The notes: generated from the sequence alone by a model not told the origin. Positions 9,862-17,890 are shown, counted from the stretch's first letter. The stretch: DNA of 35,963 nucleotides from an uncultured Lachnospiraceae bacterium (GCA_945833775.1 CAMAGI010000013.1:1-35963); one strand, 5' to 3'. Translations and numbers: made by a program.

Positions 9862-10098
9862 ATGCAATCTTTGAATTACTGGAAGCGGTTTGAGCAGAGC
9901 GGTCGGATTACGGATTATCTGTCCTATGTACAGCAGAATGCCCCGGGCCCTGAACGAGAACGAAAAGGCTGCTCAGGGGAATGTGGAGGCCTTTCCGATA
10001 TTCCACACAATGGAGTCGGAAAACAGAACGGAGAGTATCCTTATGCAGGATTATATATGGGTAACGGGAATGATTTTAAAGCAGACGCCTGTCGGTGA
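9862..10098 (+). CDS. yqzL: Small YqzL-like protein between era and recO
   Basis: The protein has 78 residues. Its beginning (SLNYWKRFEQSGRITDYLSYV) resembles the short YqzL family, which starts with 'WxxFxxTGxxxxYLxY' and sits between era and recO in many Firmicutes. A GGGGGG site lies about 9 nt upstream of the start. Past residue 30 the sequence is low in recognisable features, Gly/Arg-rich, and longer than the roughly 50-residue family norm. The last 56 nt overlap recO in another frame, and the TGA stop falls in the loop of a strong hairpin. The N-terminal match and position are what I rely on; the C-terminal half could be unselected read-on after a past frameshift. Function unknown. Confidence 0.55.
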   Translation: MQSLNYWKRFEQSGRITDYLSYVQQNAPGPERERKGCSGECGGLSDIPHNGVGKQNGEYPYAGLYMGNGNDFKADACR

Positions 10099-10693
10099 GT
10101 ATGACAGGCGTCTGCTTCTGTTGACAAAGGAGCGCGGAAAAATAACGGTTTTTGCCAGAGGATCAAGAAAGCCGTCCAACCGTCTGGCAGCCGCAACCAA
10201 TCCGTTTTCCTTCGGGAAATTCAAACTCTATCCCGGAAAGGAAGCTTATAATCTCTCGGAGGCGGAGATTCAGAATTATTTTGAGGAATTGCGGACCGAT
10301 TTTGAGGGAGCCTATTACGGAATGTATTTTTCGGAGGTGGCGGATTACTATACGCGGGAAAACAACGACGAGCGGGAAATGTTAAAACTCCTGTACCAGT
10401 CCCTGCGGGCTCTGTGTGCACCGTCATTGCCCAATCCGTTGGTAAAATGCATTTTTGAGTTAAAGGCAATCGCAGTGAACGGAGAGTTTCCCGGTGTTCC
10501 GACAGATCGCAAATACGAGGAATCCACCGTGTACGCTCTGCATTACATAGTTGCCAGTTCCATTGAAAAATTGTACACCTTTCAGGTGACGGATACAGTG
10601 TTTGAAGAGCTTAAAGGGATTGCCGAACAGTATTGCAAGCGCTTTATGAATCACAATTTTAAAAGCCTTGAAATACTCACAACTTTGTGTTAA
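10043..10693 (+). CDS. recO: DNA repair protein RecO, short form without zinc cysteines
   Basis: The protein has 216 residues against about 240-255 in most relatives. The N-terminal OB-fold begins QDYIWVTGMILKQTPVGEYDRRLLLLTKERGK and continues with ARGSRKPSNRL, both typical of RecO. The helical C-terminal domain is present, but the Cys4 zinc site found in many RecO proteins is absent. RecO loads RecA on SSB-coated single strands with RecR. I choose the start at 10043 because CGGAGAG lies 8 nt upstream and the protein aligns with RecO from its first residue; the longer in-frame reading from 9890 would add a segment unlike RecO. It overlaps the YqzL-like ORF, suggesting coupled translation. Confidence 0.92.
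   Translation: MQDYIWVTGMILKQTPVGEYDRRLLLLTKERGKITVFARGSRKPSNRLAAATNPFSFGKFKLYPGKEAYNLSEAEIQNYFEELRTDFEGAYYGMYFSEVADYYTRENNDEREMLKLLYQSLRALCAPSLPNPLVKCIFELKAIAVNGEFPGVPTDRKYEESTVYALHYIVASSIEKLYTFQVTDTVFEELKGIAEQYCKRFMNHNFKSLEILTTLC
10079..10117. repeat. Perfect 15-bp inverted repeat inside the start of recO
   Basis: The arms at 10079-10093 and 10103-10117 are exactly complementary (AAGCAGACGCCTGTC and its reverse complement), with a 9-nt loop. The loop holds the TGA stop (10096-10098) of the overlapping YqzL-like ORF. There is no following T-run, so it is not an intrinsic terminator. In recO it covers the conserved codons for KQTPVGEYDRRLL. Confidence 0.85.
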
Positions 10694-10696
10694 AAT
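10668..10696 (+). promoter_or_regulatory. Promoter for the lipoprotein–glyQS unit, inside the end of recO
   Basis: TTGAAA (10668-10673), a 17-nt spacer and TAAAAT (10691-10696) place a transcription start near 10703, some 40 nt before the ATG at 10743. Assigned by close match to the sigma-A consensus. Confidence 0.6.
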
Positions 10697-10742
10697 AACC
10701 TGAATTATTGTGTGCGTATTGTGCGTAGAGAGGACGTTTCTC

Positions 10743-11372
10743 ATGGGTAAAAAAGGTAAGCTCGGCGGGTTGGCTCTGATTGCTTCGCTTTTGTTGGCGG
10801 GATGCGGACAGGTCAAGATGCCGGATGTGATCGAGAACACCTCGGTTATGGTGAGCGAGAGAGGAGAGATTACCTCCTGTCTGGTCGGATTTTTCGATCG
10901 GGATTATTACAGCGTGGCAGAACTCAGGGATTTTGTCATGACGGAGGCATCCCGGTATAATACCGAAAAGAAAGCCTCCGAGGGCGAAAAAGTCCCGGTT
11001 GAAGTCCTGGGAGTGGAAAATGAGGAAGACGGGAGAGTTGTTGTCACCAGGGCCTACAGCAGTGCCGCCGCCTATGAGGATATGGAGGATTGCATGTTCT
11101 GGTTTGGAAAGGTATCCGAGGCAGGGCAGTATCTGAAAAATGTAGGGGACGGAGTCATCCTGCAGGGTACTAAGGATGGCAAATTTCTCGACTCATCGGA
11201 ACTCGTAAACGGTTCTATGGGAGATAAGCATATCATTATCACCGATACAAAGGCGCGGATTTATTGTCCGTATCGTGTCGAGTACTATGTCGGGTGCGTC
11301 AGGAATGATGACGGAAGCCTGGACAGTTCGGAACTTGCCGAGGGTGCCCACGCGGTGATCGTTATGAAATAA
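10743..11372 (+). CDS. Small lipoprotein of unknown function
   Basis: The protein has 209 residues. The N-terminus KKGKLGGLALIASLLLAGC is a lipoprotein signal with the modified cysteine at residue 21. The mature part is a small alpha/beta domain without a motif I recognise; it includes an acidic linker and paired SSELVNG/SSELAEG segments near the end (DGKFLDSSELVNG and DGSLDSSELAEGA), which may be an internal repeat. Start chosen at 10743, where GAGAGGA is correctly placed; the in-frame GTG at 10710 would put charged residues before the signal peptide. It ends 27 nt before glyQS and probably shares its transcript. Location outside the membrane is the only firm prediction. Confidence 0.8.
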   Translation: MGKKGKLGGLALIASLLLAGCGQVKMPDVIENTSVMVSERGEITSCLVGFFDRDYYSVAELRDFVMTEASRYNTEKKASEGEKVPVEVLGVENEEDGRVVVTRAYSSAAAYEDMEDCMFWFGKVSEAGQYLKNVGDGVILQGTKDGKFLDSSELVNGSMGDKHIIITDTKARIYCPYRVEYYVGCVRNDDGSLDSSELAEGAHAVIVMK

Positions 11373-11399
11373 ATGTACAGGAAAAAGGAGCAGTCGGTT

Positions 11400-12788
11400 A
11401 TGGAAAAGACAATGGAGAAAATCGTTACACTTGCAAAGGCGAGAGGTTTTGTATATCCCGGATCCGAGATTTACGGCGGATTGGCAAACACATGGGATTA
11501 CGGTAATCTGGGCGTTGAACTCAAAAATAATGTGAAGCGTGCCTGGTGGCAAAAATTTATTCAGGAGAATCCCTACAATGTCGGTGTTGACTGTGCGATT
11601 CTGATGAATCCTCAGACCTGGGTAGCCAGCGGGCATCTCGGCGGTTTCTCCGATCCTCTGATGGATTGTAAGGAATGTCACGAGAGATTTCGCGCGGATA
11701 AGCTGATCGAGGATTTCTGTGCAGAAAACGGAATTACTCTGGAGGAGAGCGTGGATGCGTGGAGCCAGGAGCAGATGAAAAATTTTGTGGAGGAACACCA
11801 GATTCCCTGCCCCGGCTGCGGCAAACACAACTTTACCGATATCCGTCAGTTTAACCTCATGTTCAAGACGTTTCAGGGCGTAACGGAGGATGCGAAAAGC
11901 ACTGTCTATTTGCGGCCCGAGACCGCACAGGGTATCTTTGTCAATTTTAAAAATGTACAGAGAACCTCCAGAAAGAAAATTCCCTTCGGAATTGGTCAGA
12001 TCGGTAAGTCCTTCCGCAACGAGATTACACCCGGCAACTTCACTTTCCGAACCAGAGAGTTTGAACAGATGGAGTTAGAGTTTTTCTGCGAACCCGGAAC
12101 GGATTTGGAATGGTTCCAGTATTGGAGAGGGTTCTGCCGTGACTGGCTGCTCTCTCTGGGAATCCGGGAGGACGAGATGAGACTTCGGGATCACTCCCCC
12201 GAGGAACTGTGTTTCTACAGTAAGGGTACCACCGATATTGAGTTTTTGTTCCCCTTCGGCTGGGGCGAGCTCTGGGGCATTGCGGACAGAACCGATTACG
12301 ATCTGACACAGCATGCGAATACTTCCGGTGAGGATATGAAGTATTTTGACGATGAAAAGAATGAGAAGTATGTACCCTATGTCATTGAGCCTTCCCTGGG
12401 GGCGGATCGTGTGGTACTTGCTTTCCTGTGCGCAGCATACGATGAGGAGGAGCTGGAAGGCGGGGATGTGAGAACCGTTCTGCATTTCCATCCGGCACTT
12501 GCTCCCGTAAAGATCGGTGTGCTCCCTCTCTCCAAAAAACTGAATGAGGGTGCGGAAAAGATTTATGTGCAGTTGTCCAAAAAGTACAATTGTGAATTTG
12601 ACGACAGAGGCAATATCGGTAAGCGGTATCGTCGTCAGGATGAGATCGGAACACCGTTCTGCATCACCTATGATTTTGATTCCGAGACCGATCAGTGCGT
12701 AACCGTACGGTTCCGTGATTCCATGGAGCAGGAGCGCGTTAAGATTGAAGATTTGGATGCATATTTTGCAGATAAATTTACGTTTTAA
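11400..12788 (+). CDS. glyQS: Glycine--tRNA ligase, homodimeric class II type
   Basis: The protein has 462 residues, normal for the single-subunit enzyme. It charges tRNA-Gly with glycine in the cytosol. Visible signatures are the N-terminal [24 protein letters not shown] segment, the zinc-type cysteines CKEC and CPGCG, motif 2 [21 protein letters not shown], and motif 3 [14 protein letters not shown]. The anticodon-binding domain ([18 protein letters not shown] to the end) closes the protein. The start at 11400 has AAAAAGGAG upstream; the ATG at 11373 is in frame but has no site of its own. No T-box leader fits in the 27-nt gap, so regulation by one would have to act from further upstream. 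Confidence 0.97.
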   Translation: MEKTMEKIVTLAKARGFVYPGSEIYGGLANTWDYGNLGVELKNNVKRAWWQKFIQENPYNVGVDCAILMNPQTWVASGHLGGFSDPLMDCKECHERFRADKLIEDFCAENGITLEESVDAWSQEQMKNFVEEHQIPCPGCGKHNFTDIRQFNLMFKTFQGVTEDAKSTVYLRPETAQGIFVNFKNVQRTSRKKIPFGIGQIGKSFRNEITPGNFTFRTREFEQMELEFFCEPGTDLEWFQYWRGFCRDWLLSLGIREDEMRLRDHSPEELCFYSKGTTDIEFLFPFGWGELWGIADRTDYDLTQHANTSGEDMKYFDDEKNEKYVPYVIEPSLGADRVVLAFLCAAYDEEELEGGDVRTVLHFHPALAPVKIGVLPLSKKLNEGAEKIYVQLSKKYNCEFDDRGNIGKRYRRQDEIGTPFCITYDFDSETDQCVTVRFRDSMEQERVKIEDLDAYFADKFTF

Positions 12789-12891
12789 CAAGTTGTCGCG
12801 AATGCGGTATGGAGACTGGTGTGAAATCACAGTGATGTGCTGATTAGATGGACTCTGAACGAAAACGTTATCGGAATGGAGATTAGAAAGA

Positions 12892-15546
12892 ATGAGACAA
12901 TTCACTTCAGATGAACTTAGAAAAGCCTGGAAACAATTTTATATCGACCGGGGGCATGTGGATGTGGGAGCAGTTTCTCTGGTATCCGACGGCTCCACGG
13001 GTGTCATGTTTAACGTCGCGGGAATGCAGCCTTTGATGCCTTATCTGCTGGGACAAAGGCATCCGCTGGGGACCAGACTCTGCAATGTGCAGGGCTGTGT
13101 TCGGACCAACGACATTGATTCCGTGGGCGATAAGAGCCATGTGACCTTCTTCGAGATGATGGGAAGCTGGAGCCTTGGCGATTATTTCAAGAAGGAGCGG
13201 TGTCAGTGGAGTTTTGAACTGTTGACCGAGGTGTTCGGTTTTGATGCAGATCATCTTGCTGCTACGGTTTTTGCGGGAGACGAAAATGCGCCGAGAGACG
13301 AAGAGGGAGCTGCGTTCCGTATTGCCTCCGGTTTTAAAAAGGAGAATATCTACTATCTTCCCGCAGAAGACAACTGGTGGGGATTGGAGTATGGTCCCTG
13401 TGGACCCGACAGTGAGATGTTCTATATTGCGGACAAGCCGGATTGCGGTCCGGATTGTGGACCCGGCTGCCACTGCGGAAAGTACACGGAACTGGGAAAT
13501 GACGTGTTCATGCAGTATGAGAAGCACCAGGACGGACATCTGACGCCCCTAAAACAGAAAAATGTTGATACCGGATGGGGTCTGGAACGGATTCTTGCTT
13601 TCCTCAACGGAAGCAAGGATGTCTATCGGATTGATCTCTTTGCCCCGGTTATTGCCTATATTGAGAAGGCTTCCGGCGTGCAGTACGAGCAGGACGAAAA
13701 GCTGACAAAGTCCATGAGAATTCTGGCTGATCATATCCGTACCAGTGTCATGCTGATCGGCGATGAGGCAAAGCTTCTTCCCTCCAATGCGGGTGCGGGA
13801 TATGTTCTCCGCCGTCTGATCCGCCGTGCGGTAAGACACGGAAGAGCTTTGAATATGACCACCGAAGATCTTCTGAACATTGCAGGAATGTATATTGACG
13901 ATATTTACGCTCAGTCCTATCCTCTGCTGGTTCAAAATCGCGCGTTTATTCTTGACGAGCTTCAGAAGGAGATCGCACGTTTCGAGAGTACACTGGAAAA
14001 CGGCATGAAGGAATTCCGTAAGATTCTGGATCAGAAGAGAGAACGGAAACAGAGCGAAATCGATGGGAAATCCGCATTCTATCTGTATGATACTTTCGGG
14101 TTCCCCATTGAACTTACGGTGGAACTGGCAGGTGAGGAAGGCCTTGGGGTTGATGAGGCCGGATTTGCACAGGCTATGGAGGAACAGAAGCAGAAGGCAC
14201 GGGATAATCAGAATTTCTCCGCAAAGCTGGCTGTCGGAGCAGGGATCTTTGATCATCTTGACGAGAGTGTTACCAGTGAGTTTGTGGGATACGATAAGCT
14301 GGTCTGCGAGAGCACGATTGCTGTGCTGGCTTCTGAGACAGAGGTTGTGGATGCTCTCGGCGAAGGAGTCCGGGGAACCGTGATTGTTCCGGAGACTACA
14401 TTCTATGCAACCATGGGCGGGCAAAAGGGCGATAACGGTGTCATTCGCACTGCAAACGGCACCTTTATGGTAGAAGAAACCATCAAGCTTCCCGACAATC
14501 GTATCGGTCATGTGGGAAGCGTCACTCGGGGCACCGTAAGAGTGGGCGAGAAGGCAACCCTTGAGGTTGACAGCGCAAACCGCGGTAATACCTGCAGAAA
14601 TCATTCCGCTACACATTTGCTTCAGAAGGCACTCCGGGTAGTTCTGGGGGATCATGTGGAACAGCAGGGCTCCTATCAGGACGGCGCAAGAACACGCTTT
14701 GACTTTAGTCATCCTCAGGCGCTTACTGCTGAGGAGATTCGGAAGGTTGAGGATATCGTCAATGAGATGATTGGACGGGATATCCCGGTAACAACGGATG
14801 TGATGGGCATCGAGGAAGCAAAGAAGAGCGGTGCCATGGCGCTGTTCGGTGAAAAATACGGAAATACCGTTCGCGTCGTTTCCATGGGGGATTTCTCCAA
14901 GGAGCTGTGCGGAGGTACCCATGTCCGTCATACGGGGGATATTGCTTCCTTTAAGATTCTGTCAGAGAGCGGTGTCGCTGCGGGTGTCAGAAGAATCGAG
15001 GCGCTCACCGGATCCAATGTGCTTGACTATTACAAGGCCATGGAGGAAAATCTGGTCAAAGCTGCAGCTGCTGCAAAGGCGACTCCTGCGACACTTCTTG
15101 ACAAGATTCAGCATATGCAGGCTGAGCTTAAGACATTAGCTTCCGAGAATGAGGCATTGAAGGCGAAGGCTGCCAAGAGCGCACTCGGCGATGTGATGAA
15201 TCAGGTAATCGAGGTTAAGGGTGTGAAACTGCTGGCAACCAATGTTGACGGTGTTGACATGAACGGACTTCGCGATCTGGGAGACCAGCTTAAGTCGAAA
15301 CTGGAGGAAGGTGTTGTCGTTCTGCTTTCCAATCAGGACGGCAAGGTTAATATGATTGCCATGGCAACCGATGGTGCGGTTTCCAAGGGCGCTCATGCCG
15401 GTAATCTGATCAAGGGCATTGCTGCACTGGTAGGCGGTGGCGGCGGCGGACGTCCCAACATGGCGCAGGCCGGCGGTAAGAATCCTGCGGGAATTCCCGA
15501 TGCGATCCGGGAAGCTGCCAAGGTTTTGGAAGTACAGATTTCCTAA
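12892..15546 (+). CDS. alaS: Alanine--tRNA ligase, unusual sequence type
   Basis: The protein has 884 residues with full AlaRS architecture: aminoacylation domain, editing domain and C-Ala. The core reads NVAGMQPLMPYLLGQRHPLG, RTNDIDSVGD and MMGSWSLGDYFKKE instead of the 'NSGM..K..F.G' and 'MLGNFSFGDYFK' of most Firmicutes enzymes, and an inserted Cys cluster (Cys185, 189, 193, 195) may bind zinc. Editing-site ligands are intact: HxxxH (His571/575) and CGGTH (Cys673-His677). The end has the glycine loop GGGGGGRPNMAQAGGK. The type resembles enzymes I associate with Patescibacteria and some anaerobes, so transfer or a second alaS copy elsewhere in the genome is plausible. Start supported by GGAGATTAGAAAGA upstream. 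The 103-nt gap after glyQS holds no clear terminator or T-box. Confidence 0.95.
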   Translation: MRQFTSDELRKAWKQFYIDRGHVDVGAVSLVSDGSTGVMFNVAGMQPLMPYLLGQRHPLGTRLCNVQGCVRTNDIDSVGDKSHVTFFEMMGSWSLGDYFKKERCQWSFELLTEVFGFDADHLAATVFAGDENAPRDEEGAAFRIASGFKKENIYYLPAEDNWWGLEYGPCGPDSEMFYIADKPDCGPDCGPGCHCGKYTELGNDVFMQYEKHQDGHLTPLKQKNVDTGWGLERILAFLNGSKDVYRIDLFAPVIAYIEKASGVQYEQDEKLTKSMRILADHIRTSVMLIGDEAKLLPSNAGAGYVLRRLIRRAVRHGRALNMTTEDLLNIAGMYIDDIYAQSYPLLVQNRAFILDELQKEIARFESTLENGMKEFRKILDQKRERKQSEIDGKSAFYLYDTFGFPIELTVELAGEEGLGVDEAGFAQAMEEQKQKARDNQNFSAKLAVGAGIFDHLDESVTSEFVGYDKLVCESTIAVLASETEVVDALGEGVRGTVIVPETTFYATMGGQKGDNGVIRTANGTFMVEETIKLPDNRIGHVGSVTRGTVRVGEKATLEVDSANRGNTCRNHSATHLLQKALRVVLGDHVEQQGSYQDGARTRFDFSHPQALTAEEIRKVEDIVNEMIGRDIPVTTDVMGIEEAKKSGAMALFGEKYGNTVRVVSMGDFSKELCGGTHVRHTGDIASFKILSESGVAAGVRRIEALTGSNVLDYYKAMEENLVKAAAAAKATPATLLDKIQHMQAELKTLASENEALKAKAAKSALGDVMNQVIEVKGVKLLATNVDGVDMNGLRDLGDQLKSKLEEGVVVLLSNQDGKVNMIAMATDGAVSKGAHAGNLIKGIAALVGGGGGGRPNMAQAGGKNPAGIPDAIREAAKVLEVQIS

Positions 15547-15586
15547 GCGGAAGAGCGCAAAGACAAAAAAGAAATAGAAAAAATGG

Positions 15587-15614
15587 TTGACGTAGCAAAA
15601 TTATATGCTATAAT
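15587..15614 (+). promoter_or_regulatory. rpsU promoter
   Basis: TTGACG (15587-15592), a 16-nt spacer and a perfect TATAAT (15609-15614) lie about 90 nt before the rpsU start. The leader between them is long enough for control of S21 synthesis, but I see no known ribosomal-protein leader motif in it. Confidence 0.7.
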
Positions 15615-15706
15615 GTTTAATGTGTGTGAGTTGAAACGCTTTCACATAGAACAAATAACCCAATCAGTCGTGTTACTAGAGGGACTGAAGGGAGGTCAGG
15701 GTAGAG

Positions 15707-15883
15707 ATGTCAAACGTTATCGTAAAAGAGAACGAAACTTTGGACAGCGCATTACGTCGTTTTAAGAGAAGCTGTGCTAAGGCCGGTATCCAGCAGGAGA
15801 TCCGCAAGCGCGAGCATTACGAGAAACCCAGCGTAAAGCGTAAGAAGAAGTCTGAAGCAGCCAGAAAGCGCAAATACAACTAA
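15707..15883 (+). CDS. rpsU: 30S ribosomal protein S21
   Basis: The protein has 58 residues. The sequence [20 protein letters not shown], the central [14 protein letters not shown] and a basic tail ending RKRKYN are diagnostic of bacterial S21. It sits on the small subunit platform near the anti-Shine-Dalgarno and aids initiation. The start at 15707 has GGGAGG (15690-15695) 11 nt upstream. It has its own strong promoter and appears to be monocistronic or at the head of a short unit. Confidence 0.98.
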   Translation: MSNVIVKENETLDSALRRFKRSCAKAGIQQEIRKREHYEKPSVKRKKKSEAARKRKYN

Positions 15884-15894
15884 TGCAAGATGTT

Positions 15895-15925
15895 AGTCCT
15901 CGGCCGGTGACGACCGGGGACTTTC
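15895..15925 (+). terminator. Possible terminator after rpsU
   Basis: AGTCCTCGG (15895-15903) can pair with the CCGGGGACT around 15914-15922, with one wobble pair, followed by only a short T-run (TTTCTGATTT). Weak as an intrinsic terminator. Confidence 0.4.
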
Positions 15926-15953
15926 TGATTTATGACAAATGAGGGGATTTAGT

Positions 15954-16547
15954 ATGTGGAGTAAGGAATTGCTGGGAACGGATGTATATCATCTGGTAGC
16001 AGCTTTTGTTTTGTACAGTATGCTTGGCTGGCTGGTCGAGTCGATTTATATGTCATTCTGTAACAGAAAGCTTACAAATCGTGGATTTGGAAAAGGGCCT
16101 TTCTGTCCGATCTATGGCTTCGGCGCAGTTGCCTGCTATCTGATTTTTGCGCCCCTTCGCGGACATCATTTTATTATTTACCTCGCAGGAGCGATACTTG
16201 CAACAATTTTTGAGTTTGTTGTCGGAAAGGGAATGATTAAGTTCCTCGGGGAGCTTTGGTGGGACTACAATGAGAAACCCTTTAATTATCAGGGGATTAT
16301 CTGTTTGGAAAGCACGATCGCCTGGGGATTCTATGCTTTGGGAATTGTATACTATGTACATGGTTGGGTCATGAGTGCCATCGATCGTTTTGATGTGAAT
16401 ATTGGCATTCGGATTGTGGAATTCATCCTGTTGATTGTTACCATCGACTATATCATTCAATTGGTGCATGTATTTCATGTGGACGTGCGAGAGAAGGGCC
16501 ACCGGATTCGGGAGAAATGCCAATCCATTGTAGCACGCTGGATTTAG
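15954..16547 (+). CDS. Polytopic membrane protein, 'putative ABC-transporter type IV' family (PF06541-like)
   Basis: The protein has 197 residues with about five hydrophobic segments. The signature GWLVESIYMSFCNRKLTNRGF followed by GPFCPIYGFGA is highly typical of this family, which is common in Clostridia. A short basic C-terminal tail is cytosolic. Despite the family name no ATPase or solute-binding partner is nearby, and no transport function has been demonstrated that I know of. The start at 15954 (AGGGGATTTAGT upstream) is preferred over the in-frame ATG at 15939, whose codons make up the ribosome site. A strong terminator begins 9 nt after the stop. Confidence 0.85.
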   Translation: MWSKELLGTDVYHLVAAFVLYSMLGWLVESIYMSFCNRKLTNRGFGKGPFCPIYGFGAVACYLIFAPLRGHHFIIYLAGAILATIFEFVVGKGMIKFLGELWWDYNEKPFNYQGIICLESTIAWGFYALGIVYYVHGWVMSAIDRFDVNIGIRIVEFILLIVTIDYIIQLVHVFHVDVREKGHRIREKCQSIVARWI

Positions 16548-16556
16548 GAATAGAAC

Positions 16557-16609
16557 GAGCCATGCTTCCATATTTTTTAGTAGAGAAAGAATGGGAGCGT
16601 GGCTTTTTT
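16557..16609 (+). terminator. Intrinsic terminator abutting the start of the next gene
   Basis: GCCATGCTTCCAT (16559-16571) pairs with ATGGGAGCGTGGC (16591-16603) with two G·U pairs, loop 16572-16590, followed by TTTTTT (16604-16609). The T-run ends at the base before the ATG at 16610, and the only Shine-Dalgarno-like GGGAG of that gene (16593-16597) is in the 3' arm. Confidence 0.85.
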
Positions 16610-17770
16610 ATGTTTATCAGAAAAAGACTGCTGGTAACGTGGATTGGAATCTTTCTGTTTTGGAACTTTGCAATTCCTGTAAGAGCGGAGGTTCATGTCT
16701 CTGCACCGTCCGTTATTCTGGTGGAAGCATCGACCGGACAGATCATCTACCAGGAAAATGCTACGGATCGGAGGAGCCCTGCCAGTATTACCAAGATTAT
16801 GACGCTGTTAATCACCTTTGAACAATTGGAGAGTGGGAAGATTTCATTGACCGATGAGGTTTGTGTCAGTGAATATGCAAGCTCCATGGGGGGATCCCAG
16901 GTTTATCTTGCACAGGGAGAGGTACAGACGCTGGACACCATGCTGAAATGCATTACGATATCCTCTGCCAATGACGCCAGTGTGGCGGTTGCGGAGCACA
17001 TCGCCGGAAGCGAAGAAGCATTTGTCGATAAGATGAATGAGAAGGCCGAACAGCTTGGCATGAAGGATACACATTTTGAAGATTGCTGTGGATTGACGGA
17101 GTCAGATAATCATTTTACCTCGGCAAGAGATGTGGCGGTAATGTCCAGAGAACTGATTACGAAATATCCGAAAGTGTTTGATTATACGCAGATCTGGATG
17201 GAGGATATCACCCATGTGACGAAGCAGGGGAGCAGTACCTTTACGTTGAGCAGCACCAACAAACTGTTGAAGCAGTATCCCTATACCACGGGTCTGAAGA
17301 CGGGATCCATGAGCAAGGCAAAGTTCTGCGTTTCTGCCACTGCCAGTAAGGATGGAATTGACCTCATTGCAGTCGTAATGGGAGCACCGGATGGAAAGAC
17401 CAGGTTTGCGGATGCCAAAAATCTTCTGGTCTATGGCTATAGTGTCTGTCACCTGTATGTGGATGAGGAGCCGGAAGCTCTGGCACCGCTATTGCTGAGA
17501 GGTGGAATCGAGGAAACGGTGCCGATCCGTTACGAAGAACAATTCCGCTATCTGGATATTTCCGGTAATTCTCTGGAGCAGGTACAAAAGGAGTTCGATT
17601 TGCCGGAATTTGTTCAGGCGCCTGTTGAGGAGGGAGCAACAGCGGGAGTGGTCCATTATATCTTAAGCGGTAAAGAACTGGGATCTGTCAATATTGTGTA
17701 TGACGCTACCATTCCGAAGGCAGGCTACATTGATTACCTGAAAAAAGTTGTTCGTTCCTTCTGGTTATGA
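16610..17770 (+). CDS. D-alanyl-D-alanine carboxypeptidase (penicillin-binding protein, S11 family), copy 1
   Basis: The protein has 386 residues. A signal peptide (about 1-26, ending PVRAEV) directs export. The active-site serine motif SITK (59-62), the second motif SAN (119-121) and KTG (230-232) are all present, so the enzyme should be active. It trims the terminal D-alanine from peptidoglycan pentapeptides, limiting cross-linking; relatives of this type in Firmicutes act in vegetative growth or spore cortex formation. The C-terminal beta domain ends with a hydrophobic/amphipathic segment (GYIDYLKKVVRSFWL) that may hold the protein at the membrane. I chose the ATG at 16610 because it begins the signal peptide; an in-frame ATG at 16562 would add residues encoded by the terminator stem. 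A paralogue lies at 22408-23754. Confidence 0.93.
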   Translation: MFIRKRLLVTWIGIFLFWNFAIPVRAEVHVSAPSVILVEASTGQIIYQENATDRRSPASITKIMTLLITFEQLESGKISLTDEVCVSEYASSMGGSQVYLAQGEVQTLDTMLKCITISSANDASVAVAEHIAGSEEAFVDKMNEKAEQLGMKDTHFEDCCGLTESDNHFTSARDVAVMSRELITKYPKVFDYTQIWMEDITHVTKQGSSTFTLSSTNKLLKQYPYTTGLKTGSMSKAKFCVSATASKDGIDLIAVVMGAPDGKTRFADAKNLLVYGYSVCHLYVDEEPEALAPLLLRGGIEETVPIRYEEQFRYLDISGNSLEQVQKEFDLPEFVQAPVEEGATAGVVHYILSGKELGSVNIVYDATIPKAGYIDYLKKVVRSFWL

Positions 17771-17776
17771 TATAAT
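17748..17776 (+). promoter_or_regulatory. Possible promoter for the phosphoesterase gene
   Basis: TTGTTC (17748-17753), 17 nt, and a perfect TATAAT (17771-17776) straddle the stop of the preceding gene. The -35 is weak. The -10 overlaps the left arm of the palindromic element that follows. Confidence 0.35.
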
Positions 17777-17890
17777 ACGCGCAAAGAAAAACAAGCGGCG
17801 CCGCAGGCGACATTTGTTTTTCATGCGCGTATTACCGAGAAAAAGAGCAGCGCGACAGCGCGACTTTGCGGAGCAAAGACTTTTTCGAGG
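17774..17890. repeat. Composite palindromic element between the carboxypeptidase and phosphoesterase genes
   Basis: An outer pair AATACGCGC (17774-17782)/GCGCGTATT (17825-17833) encloses GAAAAACAA (17786-17794)/TTGTTTTTC (17814-17822), with a self-complementary GCGGCGCCGC (17795-17804) in the loop. Next come GAAAAAG…CTTTTTC arms around a tandem AGCGCGAC doublet and a 6-bp hairpin CTTTGC-GGA-GCAAAG. The first hairpin could terminate transcription (T5 in its right arm). Together these occupy most of the 162-nt gap. Confidence 0.7.

Noticed and set aside
11373-12891. T-box riboswitch for glyQS or alaS
   Set aside because: The gaps before these genes are 27 and 103 nt and lack the conserved T-box word and a specifier/antiterminator structure.
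12075-12905. 276-codon open frame antisense to glyQS
   Set aside because: It mirrors the conserved glyQS frame and shows no family features or ribosome site.
13549-14931. 460-codon open frame antisense to alaS
   Set aside because: It is a shadow of the strong codon bias of alaS, whose motifs are intact in the forward frame.
15615-15706. Ribosomal-protein leader controlling rpsU
   Set aside because: The leader is long but I found no known motif or convincing stem.
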